Positions 51,469 to 60,450 of a stretch of 63,614 bases of DNA are shown here, in pieces. Under the pieces are notes generated by a model. That model saw only the letters and a list, made by a program, of their open reading frames with translations, had not been told where the DNA came from and did no database searches. Where the stretch lies: positions 1-63,614 of the IMG/VR virus record IMGVR_UViG_3300028027_000062; one strand, 5' to 3'. Source of the DNA: a virus. Both the position numbers and the translations under genes were made by a program. The first letter of the stretch is position 1, and every line of letters starts with the position of its first letter.

Positions 51469-54262
51469 ACAGATATTTTTTGAGAACTTAATTGCAGACT
51501 ATACAGTTGGTGGTATAGATCAAGGTACTAACTTAGCTAATAAGACTTTATATGAGATTATAGAATTACTCCTTAGTGCTGAAGCTGGAGGAGGTAGTGG
51601 TCTTTTATATGGAAATGCTACCAATGGTGGAAGTGGTAATAATTATACTACTACTATAGATACAGTTACTTCTTATAATCAAGGAGATTCTTATTTAATT
51701 AAGTTTGATGCTAATAATACTGGTAATACTGAAATAGATATTAATTCTATTGGAGATGCAAGAATATATAAAGACGGTTCAAATACTCCATTAGAAGCCG
51801 ATGATATTATTGCTGATAAAATTTATATTATTGCTTATGATGGTGAAAATTTTCAATTAGTAACTCTTGGAGGTGGAAGTACTGTAAATACTGGTAATAT
51901 TAGATTTAATGAAAGCCAAATATATAGTACTGAAAATTTTGTAGATATACATACTGATGATGAGTATGTACAATTTAGTTATACTAATACTGCATTTGAT
52001 AATAGCCCTTTACAAGTTAACCAAAATTGGTTTTGGTTAGATAACTCTGGAGTTAATATTGAAGTTAGTGGTAATGATGGAGAGGGTAATCCATATAATT
52101 ATATATGGAACTTTTCCTCAACTACTGGAATATTAAGTGTTCCAGGAAGAATATCATTTGGTAATATAAACTATCAAAGTATTGGTGTAGGTAATGTAGC
52201 TGCTCATGCAGGTTATTATGGTATATCTTTATATTGCTCAGTAGGTTATGAGTTAAATTGGCAAGAAGGCTATCTTGCTGCTAGAAATCCTAATGCTCCT
52301 TATGATTTAAGACCTATATACTTAGACTCTTTACTTAAGTATACAACTCCAGAAGATTATCCTACATTCTATGCAACATTTGATGCTGATACTTTAATTA
52401 CTCAAGGTTATTTAGATGCACAAGGTTATCTTATTTCTTTTACAGAAACAGATCCTATTTACACAGATTCTTCTTGGTATAGCACTACTAACAACTCAGG
52501 TAATTGGGATACTGCTTATGGATGGGGTAATCATGCAAGTGCTGGTTATCTTACTGATGCTCCTAGTGACACTAAAACTTATGGTAGAAAAGATGGTGCA
52601 TGGTCAGAGGTAACTTCTGGAGGAGGTTCTGGAGATATGCTTAAATCTACATATGATGTAGATAATGATGGAATTGTAGATAAGGCTGAGAGAATAGAAA
52701 TTATAGTTAGAAACAGTACAGGTTCTACCTTAACAAAAGGTCAAATTGTATACTTAAGTGGAGCTACTGGTAATAGACCTAATGCTGTACTGGCAGACGC
52801 TAGTGATGAGGCAACTTCTTCCAAAACTATTGGAATGGTTGTAGCTGATATTTTAAATAATGCTGATGGTAATGTTGCTGTAAATGGAACTTTGCATGAT
52901 TTAAATACTAACTCTTTTGCAGATGGAGATACTCTTTGGTTAAGTACAACTGCAGGAGAAATGGTAACTAATACTCCTCCTGCAGAGCCTAATCATACAG
53001 TATTTATTGGATATGTAGCAAGAGCTCATCCTACTCAAGGAAGAATAGTATTAGCTATTCAAAATGGGTATGAGTTAAATGAGTTACATGGAGTAGATTT
53101 AGTTACTAGTGCTCCTGTAGATGGAGATGTGCTTGCTTTTGTGGGAAGTCCTACAAACTTATGGAGAAATATTTCATCTACCTCCCTCAGTCTAAGTGCT
53201 TCTAATCTTAATACTGGTACAGTTCCTCTTGATAGGTTGGGTACTAATTCTCCTACAACTAACACATATTTAGCATGGGATAATACTTGGAGAACAGCAA
53301 CAGCTTCTGGAACTATTGCTTCCGGCACAGCAAGAAGACTTGCTATATACACAAGTACTACAGGATTAGATGATACTTTAGATGCTGGTAATACTGCTAT
53401 TGTAGTTGCAGCACATGCTACAGGTAGAGTTTATACTATACCTGATTCTGGTGCAGCAGCTTCATTTGTAATGACTGAAGGTACTCAAAATATTGTAGGA
53501 ACAAAATCATTTACTGGTAGTGCAGGTCCTTTACAATTTACTCAAATAGGAGCTGGTACATTTACTGGACCAACTACTGGAGCAACTCCATCACTAGGAA
53601 CAAGAATTGTTATAGCTCCAGGTGCAGTAGGACAAACTCCTCTTTCATTAGGTTGGAGTAATTCTTATGAGTTTTGGATAGCAGGAAGACATTTTATATC
53701 TTTTTATCCAAGAAATCAAACTTCATCTGTAGGTGCTTTTGAGTATGTTCTTAGTACAGCAGGTACAACAGGTCTTACTCTTACTACTACATATGGTGTT
53801 GCTCCAGCATTGAGAACACTTGGTTGGTTACATGTAGCAGGAGCAACTACTGGAGCTGTACCTACTCTTACAACTGCAAGAAGTGTTGGTACTAAAATTG
53901 TTTTAAGAGATTCTTTCCTTGCTTCTACTAATTTAGATGCTGCTATAGGTACAGTTGATGAGCAAGTTGGATCAAGTTTTGCTACATTATGGTTTACTGC
54001 TCCAAGAGATATTACTTTTTATACAAACAGTGGTACAACAGAAAGATTTAGAATTAATAGTACAGGTTTAAGTTATAATGCAACAAAAATTCTAGGTTCT
54101 AGAATTACAGGTTGGGGAACTCCATCAGGTACATTAACAAGAGCTACTATAGCTGCTGATGCTGCATTAGCTACACCTACACAAGCTGAATTTAATGCTT
54201 TAGCTCAAAATGTTAGAGCTTTAATAACAGATTTAAGAACTCACGGTTTAATAGGAACATAA
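51458..54262 (+). CDS. Tail fibre protein, 934 residues
   Basis: Contains several modules common in Bacteroidota phage fibres. They are a GNWDTAYGWGNHASAGYL repeat (about residues 345-365), GDMLKSTYDVDNDGIVDKAE (about 393-412), and a domain with NSTGSTLTKGQIVYLSGATG (about 420-440) that continues to RIVLAIQNGYELNELHGV. A Thr/Gly/Ala-rich triple-beta shaft follows, and the end (TQAEFNALAQNVRALITDLR then HGLIGT) is a trimeric coiled coil. It should bind the host surface. It is the longest gene of the tail block and is followed four bases later by a small gene. Confidence 0.85.
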   Translation: MKSKQIFFENLIADYTVGGIDQGTNLANKTLYEIIELLLSAEAGGGSGLLYGNATNGGSGNNYTTTIDTVTSYNQGDSYLIKFDANNTGNTEIDINSIGDARIYKDGSNTPLEADDIIADKIYIIAYDGENFQLVTLGGGSTVNTGNIRFNESQIYSTENFVDIHTDDEYVQFSYTNTAFDNSPLQVNQNWFWLDNSGVNIEVSGNDGEGNPYNYIWNFSSTTGILSVPGRISFGNINYQSIGVGNVAAHAGYYGISLYCSVGYELNWQEGYLAARNPNAPYDLRPIYLDSLLKYTTPEDYPTFYATFDADTLITQGYLDAQGYLISFTETDPIYTDSSWYSTTNNSGNWDTAYGWGNHASAGYLTDAPSDTKTYGRKDGAWSEVTSGGGSGDMLKSTYDVDNDGIVDKAERIEIIVRNSTGSTLTKGQIVYLSGATGNRPNAVLADASDEATSSKTIGMVVADILNNADGNVAVNGTLHDLNTNSFADGDTLWLSTTAGEMVTNTPPAEPNHTVFIGYVARAHPTQGRIVLAIQNGYELNELHGVDLVTSAPVDGDVLAFVGSPTNLWRNISSTSLSLSASNLNTGTVPLDRLGTNSPTTNTYLAWDNTWRTATASGTIASGTARRLAIYTSTTGLDDTLDAGNTAIVVAAHATGRVYTIPDSGAAASFVMTEGTQNIVGTKSFTGSAGPLQFTQIGAGTFTGPTTGATPSLGTRIVIAPGAVGQTPLSLGWSNSYEFWIAGRHFISFYPRNQTSSVGAFEYVLSTAGTTGLTLTTTYGVAPALRTLGWLHVAGATTGAVPTLTTARSVGTKIVLRDSFLASTNLDAAIGTVDEQVGSSFATLWFTAPRDITFYTNSGTTERFRINSTGLSYNATKILGSRITGWGTPSGTLTRATIAADAALATPTQAEFNALAQNVRALITDLRTHGLIGT

Positions 54263-54266
54263 AATT

Positions 54267-54626
54267 ATGATATACAATATAAGTGATGAGCCTACATATG
54301 GCTTTAAAAGAAAAGTAGAATTATCTCAAATATATATAGGGTTTCAAGATTTTGTAGATAAATCTGTTAGTCTAGCTTTTGTGGTAAATTATTATGAAGA
54401 AAATGGGACTACCCTTATTACTCTTATTCCTAAAAAACAAGTAATTCTTAGAGCAGATGAAAGTACTTGGGTAGATCAAAATGGAACTATTGTACCAGAA
54501 GGAGATCCTACTGCAGTAATGACTGAGTATGATTTCTTTATAATGTTAATGAATGTACCTATAGTAATCTCTGATATTGTAGAAGCTAAGGTAGCTTGGG
54601 CAGATAATTTAGGTAGATTTGATTAG
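54267..54626 (+). CDS. Small tail-associated protein, 119 residues
   Basis: Starts at ATG 54267, just after the fibre. It is beta-rich with a FQDFVDKSVSLAFVVNYYEE segment and a TWVDQNGTIVPEGDPTAVMT loop, a composition like small fibre-attached or baseplate proteins found next to fibres in related phages. It ends with TAG one base before the next ATG. No motif identifies an activity. It may be a fibre chaperone or tip protein. Confidence 0.65.
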   Translation: MIYNISDEPTYGFKRKVELSQIYIGFQDFVDKSVSLAFVVNYYEENGTTLITLIPKKQVILRADESTWVDQNGTIVPEGDPTAVMTEYDFFIMLMNVPIVISDIVEAKVAWADNLGRFD

Positions 54627-54627
54627 T

Positions 54628-55095
54628 ATGAAAGATTGGAGCATTATATTAGTTAAGAATACTAAAGGTAATATACTACAAGTAATATACTGGTGGCTTA
54701 TAAGAGTTTGTACAGGAGCTAATTATAATCATGCTCAATTAGTTAGAAAACTTAATGGTAGATTATATATCTGTGAGAGTGAGGTAAGTGGATTTAGAGT
54801 AACTAAACCTCTTGAGCAATGGTACTTAGAACAAGAAACTAAACAAAGAGTTTACTTAGTTATAGATCTACCAAACCCATCAATTACTAGATTTAATGAG
54901 GTACTTGGTAATAAGTATGATTTAGGTTATTGGATATATCTTACAAAAAGATTCTCAGATATGAAGAGTAGTAATTGTTTTCAAAGTATTTCTTATATTT
55001 TTGGGCTCAAAAAGTATTGGTTAGCAACAGCTAATACTCTATTAGACTCGTATAATAATTTAAATAATGTACAACATGACAACAAAGATATTTGA
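54628..55095 (+). CDS. Permuted papain-like (YiiX/NlpC-P60 type) hydrolase, 155 residues
   Basis: ATG 54628 follows the upstream stop by one base; an earlier TTG is less likely. The His comes first (NYNHAQLVRKLNGRLYICES) and the Cys later (SSNCFQSISYIFGLKKYW), the reversed order typical of permuted NlpC/P60 enzymes such as YiiX. Glu in ICESE may also matter. Members hydrolyse amide or ester bonds in peptides or lipids. Near the fibre and lysis genes it could cut wall peptides at entry or act on lipids. The family is moderately sure; the substrate is unknown. Confidence 0.6.
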   Translation: MKDWSIILVKNTKGNILQVIYWWLIRVCTGANYNHAQLVRKLNGRLYICESEVSGFRVTKPLEQWYLEQETKQRVYLVIDLPNPSITRFNEVLGNKYDLGYWIYLTKRFSDMKSSNCFQSISYIFGLKKYWLATANTLLDSYNNLNNVQHDNKDI

Positions 55096-55384
55096 TTTAA
55101 CTAAGGGTGAAGCTTACATCCTGTTTACTGCAGTAATGGGAATTTCTGCTAGAAACAAACAAGAAAGTTTTCTAAACTATGATTTGAGTGTAAAGTTCCT
55201 CTCTATTAAGAAAGCTTTACAACTTACTATGGATGCTCTAGAGGAAGCTAAGGTTACAGTTAATGAAGTATTTTCTGATGAGGCACTTACAGAGTATACT
55301 CTACCTACATTCTCTGAAGATGAATTGAAAGTCTTTATCAAAGGGCCAGATGAGTTGGAAGCATTTGAGAAATTAGTCAGTTAA
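55067..55384 (+). CDS. Hypothetical protein, 105 residues
   Basis: Starts at ATG 55067 or, equally well, at 55076 (MTTKIFDLTKGEAYILFTAV), overlapping the previous gene. A CGTATAA motif lies at 55049-55055 within that gene. The protein is helical and acidic at its end (DELKVFIKGPDELEAFEKLV). No motif is recognised. Similar small acidic helical proteins occur near the end of late operons in Bacteroidota phages. Confidence 0.65.
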   Translation: MYNMTTKIFDLTKGEAYILFTAVMGISARNKQESFLNYDLSVKFLSIKKALQLTMDALEEAKVTVNEVFSDEALTEYTLPTFSEDELKVFIKGPDELEAFEKLVS

Positions 55385-55400
55385 AAAAAACTCCACGTCT

Positions 55401-55823
55401 ATGCAACTATTCCAAGATAATGATTTAGGACCTCTAGCTATACTAGCAACTACTTTAGTTTCTCTTGGAATAGTTACTAGTATATTCTTATCCCCTGTTG
55501 GACAAAAGGTTTACATTGATAAGAATCTAAATATCTCTAAAGATACTATAGTACAAGAGAGTAGTAGATGGTATTATACTTCTGATTCTAGTAATAAAGA
55601 GATTAAAATTAGTGTATATAAAGATAAGACAGGTACTCCTTATGAGGAGGTGTATATACAACCTGATGATTATGTAGATTTACATCTAAAAAATGGTGTA
55701 AATATTATGCATATAAGAACTTTAGGTAGCTATCCATTCGTATATAAGAGGTATAAAATCCTTCAATATAAAGAAGAAAAAGTACCCAATTCTTATAAAT
55801 TAAAACACATAATAGACAAATGA
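55401..55823 (+). CDS. Membrane-anchored hypothetical protein, 140 residues
   Basis: One N-terminal membrane helix (LAILATTLVSLGIVTSIFLS, about residues 12-31) is followed by a basic turn and a beta-rich soluble part rich in Tyr and Lys (VYIDKNLNISKDTIVQESSR). The helix is not followed by a clear cleavage site, so it is probably an anchor. It lies 16 bases after the previous gene and overlaps the next by four. It may contribute to lysis or membrane sensing; function unknown. Confidence 0.65.
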   Translation: MQLFQDNDLGPLAILATTLVSLGIVTSIFLSPVGQKVYIDKNLNISKDTIVQESSRWYYTSDSSNKEIKISVYKDKTGTPYEEVYIQPDDYVDLHLKNGVNIMHIRTLGSYPFVYKRYKILQYKEEKVPNSYKLKHIIDK

Positions 55824-56182
55824 CTGGTTTAGAAACATTAGTATTAATTGGTAAAATAATTACTCCACTTATAGTACTAGGACTTAGTACAGCTATTAAA
55901 TTCCTCTGGGATATTAAAGTAAACTCTAAACAAGTACAAGAAGAATTTCATAACTTTAAGATACAATTTACATCAGAGATATCTTCTATTAAGAATAAGA
56001 TTGATGTGCTAGATAGTAAGACAAGAGATTCTTATACCAAATCAGATAGTGATAACAGATTACTTATATTAGAGAATAAGTTGATGAAGGATATGACAGA
56101 TCAATTTACCAAGCTTAGAGATTTGATTTATTCTACAGTAAATAGAAGTAAACAAATCTCCAAACCTGATAAGGGTGATTAG
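55820..56182 (+). CDS. Membrane-anchored coiled-coil protein, 120 residues
   Basis: An N-terminal hydrophobic helix (LVLIGKIITPLIVLGLSTAI, about residues 5-24) is followed by a long heptad-rich coiled coil (FKIQFTSEISSIKNKIDVLD...). This layout resembles small membrane proteins near phage lysis genes. Its ATG overlaps the previous stop, and its TAG overlaps the stop of the converging ThyX gene (56179). No terminator separates the two converging operons, so they may interfere. Function unknown. Confidence 0.65.
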   Translation: MTGLETLVLIGKIITPLIVLGLSTAIKFLWDIKVNSKQVQEEFHNFKIQFTSEISSIKNKIDVLDSKTRDSYTKSDSDNRLLILENKLMKDMTDQFTKLRDLIYSTVNRSKQISKPDKGD

Positions 56183-56871
56183 TTATTCCAAGCTTCTAAA
56201 GTATATTTAAAAGGATTACCTTCAATAGACTTTACTATTTCTAACATTCCTTGTGCTATATCTCTAATTTCTACTTGTGCATGCTCACTATTCCTAAGTT
56301 TAAGAAAGTTAGCAAAGCTACGCATATTAAACATTACATCAGCTTGTATCTGAGAGTTATAAGTTTTAAAATATCTAGCAGATTCTTTAGCTCTCTTTCT
56401 ACCAATAATTGGAGTAAGATCTTCTAATGCTTTATGATATAAAGAATTACCAATTCTAGTATAGTTATCTAGTAACTCCATCCAACTAACACTTCCCCAA
56501 TTAGCATCTACTTGAGTACCAATATAATTCATATTATGATGTTTTTCATCTACAAGAACATCTTTCCAATCTTCAGGTAAATAATACTTATCTTCCTTCA
56601 ACTCTTTATACCTAGCACTTTCAGCATTAATAGAAGCTATTCTATGCTTTAATAAATGTATGTGAGAAGCAATATCACAATCTACTAAGAAATGCACTGT
56701 AGCCTTCTCAAATGGAGTCTCATGACCATTACTCCACAGTGAGTTAATTAATGCTGGTATTCTAGCTTTCTTATCTTCTGTAAGTTCTCTACTAGTACTT
56801 GTCCAAGCTGAGCAGGCTATAACCTCATCTGAACCATAATATCCTAGTAACTCTACTTTATTTCTCATCAT
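56179..56871 (-). CDS. thyX: FAD-dependent thymidylate synthase ThyX
   Basis: 230 residues from ATG 56871; upstream starts would overlap the neighbour more. The ThyX signature R/K-H-R-x7-S is present as K75-H76-R77 ... S85 in KHRIASINAESAR, with a Lys in place of the usual first Arg. Upstream TSTSRELTEDK and NGHETPFEKATVHF also fit the family. ThyX makes dTMP from dUMP with methylenetetrahydrofolate, FAD and NADPH, supplying DNA precursors. It is the last gene of a leftward operon with a pyrophosphatase and ribonucleotide reductase, and it overlaps the preceding gene by 14 bases. Confidence 0.93.
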   Translation of the reverse strand: MMRNKVELLGYYGSDEVIACSAWTSTSRELTEDKKARIPALINSLWSNGHETPFEKATVHFLVDCDIASHIHLLKHRIASINAESARYKELKEDKYYLPEDWKDVLVDEKHHNMNYIGTQVDANWGSVSWMELLDNYTRIGNSLYHKALEDLTPIIGRKRAKESARYFKTYNSQIQADVMFNMRSFANFLKLRNSEHAQVEIRDIAQGMLEIVKSIEGNPFKYTLEAWNN

Positions 56872-57181
56872 CTTTATAATTACAATAAGCCAACTTACTA
56901 TACCCAATTAAGTCTACAAAACTATCTTCTATACTCTCATTATTAGGTACTTTATTATTATTAATCAAGTTAGTAAGACGAGCTATCTTAAGTACACACA
57001 TAAATAGTGCATAGTTAGTAGGATTACCTACATCAATATTAAGTGCCTTAGCAGCACTACTAACTTGTTTAAAGTTAGATAATACATCTTCAGTAGCATA
57101 GTCCTCACCTTTACTCTCAAGAACTTCAAATAGTTTATAATCTAAAGACTCTATTAAATCTCTCTGTTCAAATATCTGCAT
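56858..57181 (-). CDS. DUF1599-like (nucleotide-modification-associated) protein, 107 residues
   Basis: Helical protein with the pattern ESKGEDYATEDVLSNFKQ, then CVLKIARLTNLINNN and ESIEDSFVDLIGYSKLA. The KGxDY...NF...KxxRL...ESxxDxxxDLxxY layout matches DUF1599, a MazG-like all-alpha fold seen near phage nucleotide genes. It may hydrolyse or bind a nucleotide. The assignment is from the pattern and context with ThyX and MazG-like genes. The start at ATG 57181 overlaps the preceding gene by 14 bases. Confidence 0.65.
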   Translation of the reverse strand: MQIFEQRDLIESLDYKLFEVLESKGEDYATEDVLSNFKQVSSAAKALNIDVGNPTNYALFMCVLKIARLTNLINNNKVPNNESIEDSFVDLIGYSKLAYCNYKDDEK

Positions 57182-57419
57182 CTAATTTTTCAATTTTATA
57201 AGTACTATAAGTAGTCTTAAATATACCTTCTTCATTTAAAGGTTCTGTAACTATAGATGTATGTAGATAATCCCACATCTTTCTACCTTTAATAAGAAAT
57301 CTTTCTCCTACTGTTGGAGGAGTATCATACTCTCCTATAATAGAGTAGCCTTCATCAATACCATTAGGATGATTACCATCAAAAGCATCATCCTTTAACT
57401 TAGTTACTTTAACTCTCAT
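57168..57419 (-). CDS. Small conserved hypothetical protein, 83 residues
   Basis: Starts MRVKVTKLKDDAFDGNHPNG and continues with PPTVGERFLIKGRKMWDYLH, a beta-rich pattern known to me as a recurrent small protein in Bacteroidota phages and mobile elements. It probably folds as an SH3-like barrel. No catalytic residues are evident. It lies in the leftward nucleotide-metabolism operon between MazG-like and DUF1599-like genes, with short overlap or spacing on both sides. Function unknown. Confidence 0.7.
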   Translation of the reverse strand: MRVKVTKLKDDAFDGNHPNGIDEGYSIIGEYDTPPTVGERFLIKGRKMWDYLHTSIVTEPLNEEGIFKTTYSTYKIEKLDADI

Positions 57420-57422
57420 AAT

Positions 57423-57908
57423 TTATTTAAGATCTGACCAATCTGGTTCAAAGAAGTTAATACCTTTAAGAACTTTATTATCTACAGTTCTCTTAATAAT
57501 AAACTTACCATCAGGTAACTGAGTATAGTAAGTAGATATTTCTTTATCTGTATAAGCTTTAACACTCCTTACAGCTTCTTCTTCAGTAAGACAAAGTTTA
57601 CTCATATTACTTTTATAAACTCTATCAATAAGCATCTCAGGATCTAATCCATGAATCATAGCTGCTTGAGTAACTACAAAGTATAAATCTCCAATAGCAT
57701 CTGCTATCTTTGCAAGATTAGGTTTATAATTAAACCAATTGCTGTGTGGATCTGAATCTGGATATATTGCTGTGTTTAATTCTAATAATTCTTCTTTAAT
57801 AAGATTATAAGCTAAAATAGCTTCCTTTTCAGTAGTTACTTGTGGAGTATCTCTATTTGGTAATCCAAATGTTTCTCTCCAATGTTTTATCTTATTTATT
57901 CCAGTCAT
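57423..57908 (-). CDS. MazG-like nucleotide pyrophosphohydrolase, 161 residues
   Basis: The fold is all-alpha with the MazG-type metal motifs: LIKEELLELNTA (EExxE-type) and IADAIGDLYFVVTQAAMIHG (ExxD replaced by AxxD), then DPEMLIDRVYKSNMSKL. The GLxPExLxxxVxxSNMSK ending identifies the phage phosphoribosyl-ATP-pyrophosphatase-like group. These enzymes turn NTPs or dNTPs into monophosphates, removing dUTP or altered nucleotides. Its C-terminal extra (DGKFIIKRTVDNKVLKGINF) is typical. Acting with ThyX and RNR it would shape the dNTP pool. Confidence 0.85.
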   Translation of the reverse strand: MTGINKIKHWRETFGLPNRDTPQVTTEKEAILAYNLIKEELLELNTAIYPDSDPHSNWFNYKPNLAKIADAIGDLYFVVTQAAMIHGLDPEMLIDRVYKSNMSKLCLTEEEAVRSVKAYTDKEISTYYTQLPDGKFIIKRTVDNKVLKGINFFEPDWSDLK

Positions 57909-58302
57909 TTTTTAATCTGTTTTCTAATTCATAAATAAATATTAAATGATAAGCTACCCATTGATTACTTGCAGTAGCTTTATTCTCTGCAAGATTTTCA
58001 GTAAAGTATCTAAGGATACCTGCAATGTGAGGAGTACTAAGATCTTTAAGAGGCTTATAAATAGTCTCAGGAAGCTTATTATTAAACTCATCATAGTTCT
58101 GTCCCCATATAAAGACTTCTCTTATCTCAGGCATCAAATCATAAATAGTACTCTCCTTTAAGTTACCTACAACTCTAGTATAATAATGAAAGCCACCATC
58201 TATTAAGATAAAGTTACCTTCATCATCAGTATCTTCCTTAAAATCATGTCTATGGAAAGAAAATAACTTTCCATTTTTATTCTCTACATATCTTATTCTC
58301 AT
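57892..58302 (-). CDS. Conserved phage hypothetical protein, 136 residues
   Basis: Starts MRIRYVENKNGKLFSFHRHD; the segment DEGNFILIDGGFHYYTRVVG and FIWGQNYDEFNNKLPETIYK recur in small proteins near RNR or MazG genes in Bacteroidota phages. The C-terminal helix (AYHLIFIYELENRL) completes it. There is no obvious catalytic motif. It follows a hairpin downstream of the RNR gene and overlaps the MazG-like gene by 17 bases. Function unknown. Confidence 0.7.
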   Translation of the reverse strand: MRIRYVENKNGKLFSFHRHDFKEDTDDEGNFILIDGGFHYYTRVVGNLKESTIYDLMPEIREVFIWGQNYDEFNNKLPETIYKPLKDLSTPHIAGILRYFTENLAENKATASNQWVAYHLIFIYELENRLKNDWNK

Positions 58303-58327
58303 TTTGTTATTATTTTATAAGGTGGAG

Positions 58328-58350
58328 AAAGTGGATAGAACATCCACTTT
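58328..58350 (-). terminator. Perfect 9-bp hairpin after the RNR gene
   Basis: AAAGTGGAT and ATCCACTTT pair around a five-base loop in the 66-base gap between the RNR stop and the next leftward gene. There is no U-tract on the minus strand, so it may be an RNA-processing or stability element rather than a full terminator. Confidence 0.45.
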
Positions 58351-58368
58351 AACCACATAATTTCATCA

Positions 58369-60219
58369 CTAGACAATTTGGCAACCATCAGCTCCACAAG
58401 CTACCTCACCTTTTAGATCTGTAGTATCTTCCATCTCTATTACCTTAGAAAGATCTATAGAGTGTAGATGTTTTACCATCTCCTCATACTGCTCTTCAGT
58501 AATATCCTCAAAAGGAGCTTGGCTATAAGTACCTCCAAAGAAAGGTAGTACAGACAAACCATTATAAGATTCTTTATTATCCCACATCCATTCTCCAACA
58601 GATTTCCACTCATTCTCTTGAATGGTAATAGTTGCAGATACATTATGAGTATTATCTCCTGATCTATGACCAGCTCTAACCCACTCATTAGAAATCTTTT
58701 TTACTCTCTCAAGTAATTCCAGAGCACTCTCATGTCTAGTAACTGCACCTTCAGGAGCTTTAATAGGAATCTCTACTACTGCAGAGTTTGGAAGTAATAG
58801 ATGATCTGCAATAAGTTCTGGATGATTAATCTTTAAGTAAGTATAAAGAGCCTCATTCTTAGTCATCTGCATCCTTCTAATATAATAATCATTATGCCAA
58901 GCATGTATACCAGAGCTTGTACCAAGTACACAAGATGTAGTACCAGATGGTTTAACACAAGTAGTTCTAGCTGCTTTATTAATACCTATAATCTTAGATA
59001 TATACTCATTAGTATCTTTAACTAGAGCAGCAACTTCTTCCATATTATATCTCATAACTTCCATAGAAGCTATACCAGTCATACCTACACCAATTAGTGC
59101 ATCTTTCTCAGTAGTCTTCTTCCAGATAGGTCTGAGATAATGAAAGTCTGTAAATCCTGCTTGTAAGGTTCCAAAGAATGAAGCTACAATAGCTCTATCT
59201 TTAAAATCATCCTCAGAGGATACATCAGATACATTAACCTCACATAGATTACAGAACTGATAAGGTCTTAGTGCAATCTCACAACAAGGATTAGTTCCCC
59301 AATCAGGATTATTACTAAAGTAAAATCCAGGTTCACCACTACCAGATAGTTCTATCTTCTTCCAAAGATCTAAGAAGAACTCCTTAGTAATCTTATGTCT
59401 AATAAGAACTGCAGAGTTATTAGCTCTACCTCTTTGTGGATTAGTTTCCCACCAACTACCAAACTTACAAGTAAGCATATCCTCATCATCAGCAGAGAAC
59501 AAACTTATTAAAGCTGCTCTGCGAATTCCACCTGCTAGAACTGAGTCTGCAATATGACAGATAATATCATGTACTTCTAAGGAAGTAAGTTTATCACCAT
59601 TGTTCTTTCTATCTAAGATTTGTCCAATCTTAAATAAACACTCCTTAAGTGGCTCAGGACCAGGAGCTTTACCACCAGCAGTAATAAGACGAGTTCCCTT
59701 AGCTCTAATATCTGAGAAATCAAATACAGGCATAGTAGTTCTCTCTCCCATATAAGCAGCTACAAGATGTCTTACTGCATCAGCCCATCCCTCAATACTA
59801 TCTCCAACAAGATACTTTTGAAACTTAGTAGGTTTATGAATCTCAGGAAGCTTCTCAATATGGGCTTTCTGTACAGAGTAACCTACTCCAGTTCCTCCAA
59901 GAAGAAGAAACATAGTCTCAGAGAATGCTCTATAATCATCAATAGGTAAATAGCAACAATTATAAATCCTTGCTTCATTCTTCTTAATAGCTTCACCAGC
60001 AAACTGTAAAGCTCTCATAGAAGGAAGTACTTTCTTCTCATAAAGATATACTGCATTATCATCAATATCTTTAATTAAAGAAGGATACTTTTCCTTCATC
60101 ATACTTACATATCTCTGTATAATCTCAGGATATGTTTCCCTTCTATTCTCAGAAGGCAGATACTTAGCATATTTATTGAATACTACAATATCTGATAATA
60201 TTTCTAAACCAATATTCAT
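58369..60219 (-). CDS. nrdJ: Adenosylcobalamin-dependent (class II) ribonucleotide reductase
   Basis: 616 residues, shorter than the 739-residue Lactobacillus leichmannii enzyme. It makes deoxyribonucleotides with a B12-generated thiyl radical. The catalytic loop is TNPCCEIAL (N310, C312, E314), with Cys in place of the usual Gly at 313. Redox cysteines are visible in RIYNCCYLP, QFCNLCEVN and the C-terminal CGADGCQIV. ARTTCVKPSGTTS is the phosphate-binding loop. Class II enzymes need neither oxygen nor a second subunit, matching an anaerobic gut-like host that has B12. It is co-oriented with ThyX and MazG-like genes. Confidence 0.92.
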   Translation of the reverse strand: MNIGLEILSDIVVFNKYAKYLPSENRRETYPEIIQRYVSMMKEKYPSLIKDIDDNAVYLYEKKVLPSMRALQFAGEAIKKNEARIYNCCYLPIDDYRAFSETMFLLLGGTGVGYSVQKAHIEKLPEIHKPTKFQKYLVGDSIEGWADAVRHLVAAYMGERTTMPVFDFSDIRAKGTRLITAGGKAPGPEPLKECLFKIGQILDRKNNGDKLTSLEVHDIICHIADSVLAGGIRRAALISLFSADDEDMLTCKFGSWWETNPQRGRANNSAVLIRHKITKEFFLDLWKKIELSGSGEPGFYFSNNPDWGTNPCCEIALRPYQFCNLCEVNVSDVSSEDDFKDRAIVASFFGTLQAGFTDFHYLRPIWKKTTEKDALIGVGMTGIASMEVMRYNMEEVAALVKDTNEYISKIIGINKAARTTCVKPSGTTSCVLGTSSGIHAWHNDYYIRRMQMTKNEALYTYLKINHPELIADHLLLPNSAVVEIPIKAPEGAVTRHESALELLERVKKISNEWVRAGHRSGDNTHNVSATITIQENEWKSVGEWMWDNKESYNGLSVLPFFGGTYSQAPFEDITEEQYEEMVKHLHSIDLSKVIEMEDTTDLKGEVACGADGCQIV

Positions 60220-60221
60220 TC

Positions 60222-60449
60222 TTAACTTATTAAACTTTCAAAACTTAAATCATGCTTCTCCAAGAGATCATTAAACTCTCTTCTAAGGTCTTCTATACTA
60301 ATATCAGGATTCTCAGAGTATGCATCTTTATTTCTTATAAATCTGTCCAAATCCCATAAACATAAAGCCATATCTAAAGCTTTAACGCATCTAAAATGAG
60401 CCTGAATATCATCAGGCTCATCTAGATTAAACTTTAATTCTGCTGTCAT
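60222..60449 (-). CDS. Small conserved acidic protein, 75 residues
   Basis: I chose ATG 60449 (MTAELKFNLDEPDDIQAHFR); a longer TTG start would overlap the previous gene. LxFNLxEPxDxxxxxxxxKALDMALxLWDLDRFIRNK is a pattern found in many phages of Bacteroidota and Firmicutes just before or after RNR genes. It is wholly helical. It ends two bases before the RNR start, so the genes are coupled. Perhaps a regulator of RNR, but this is only context. Confidence 0.7.
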   Translation of the reverse strand: MTAELKFNLDEPDDIQAHFRCVKALDMALCLWDLDRFIRNKDAYSENPDISIEDLRREFNDLLEKHDLSFESLIS

Positions 60450-60450
60450 A

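Noticed and set aside
51458-54262. Diversity-generating retroelement target in the tail fibre
   Set aside because: No reverse transcriptase, template repeat or variable repeat was seen in the window.
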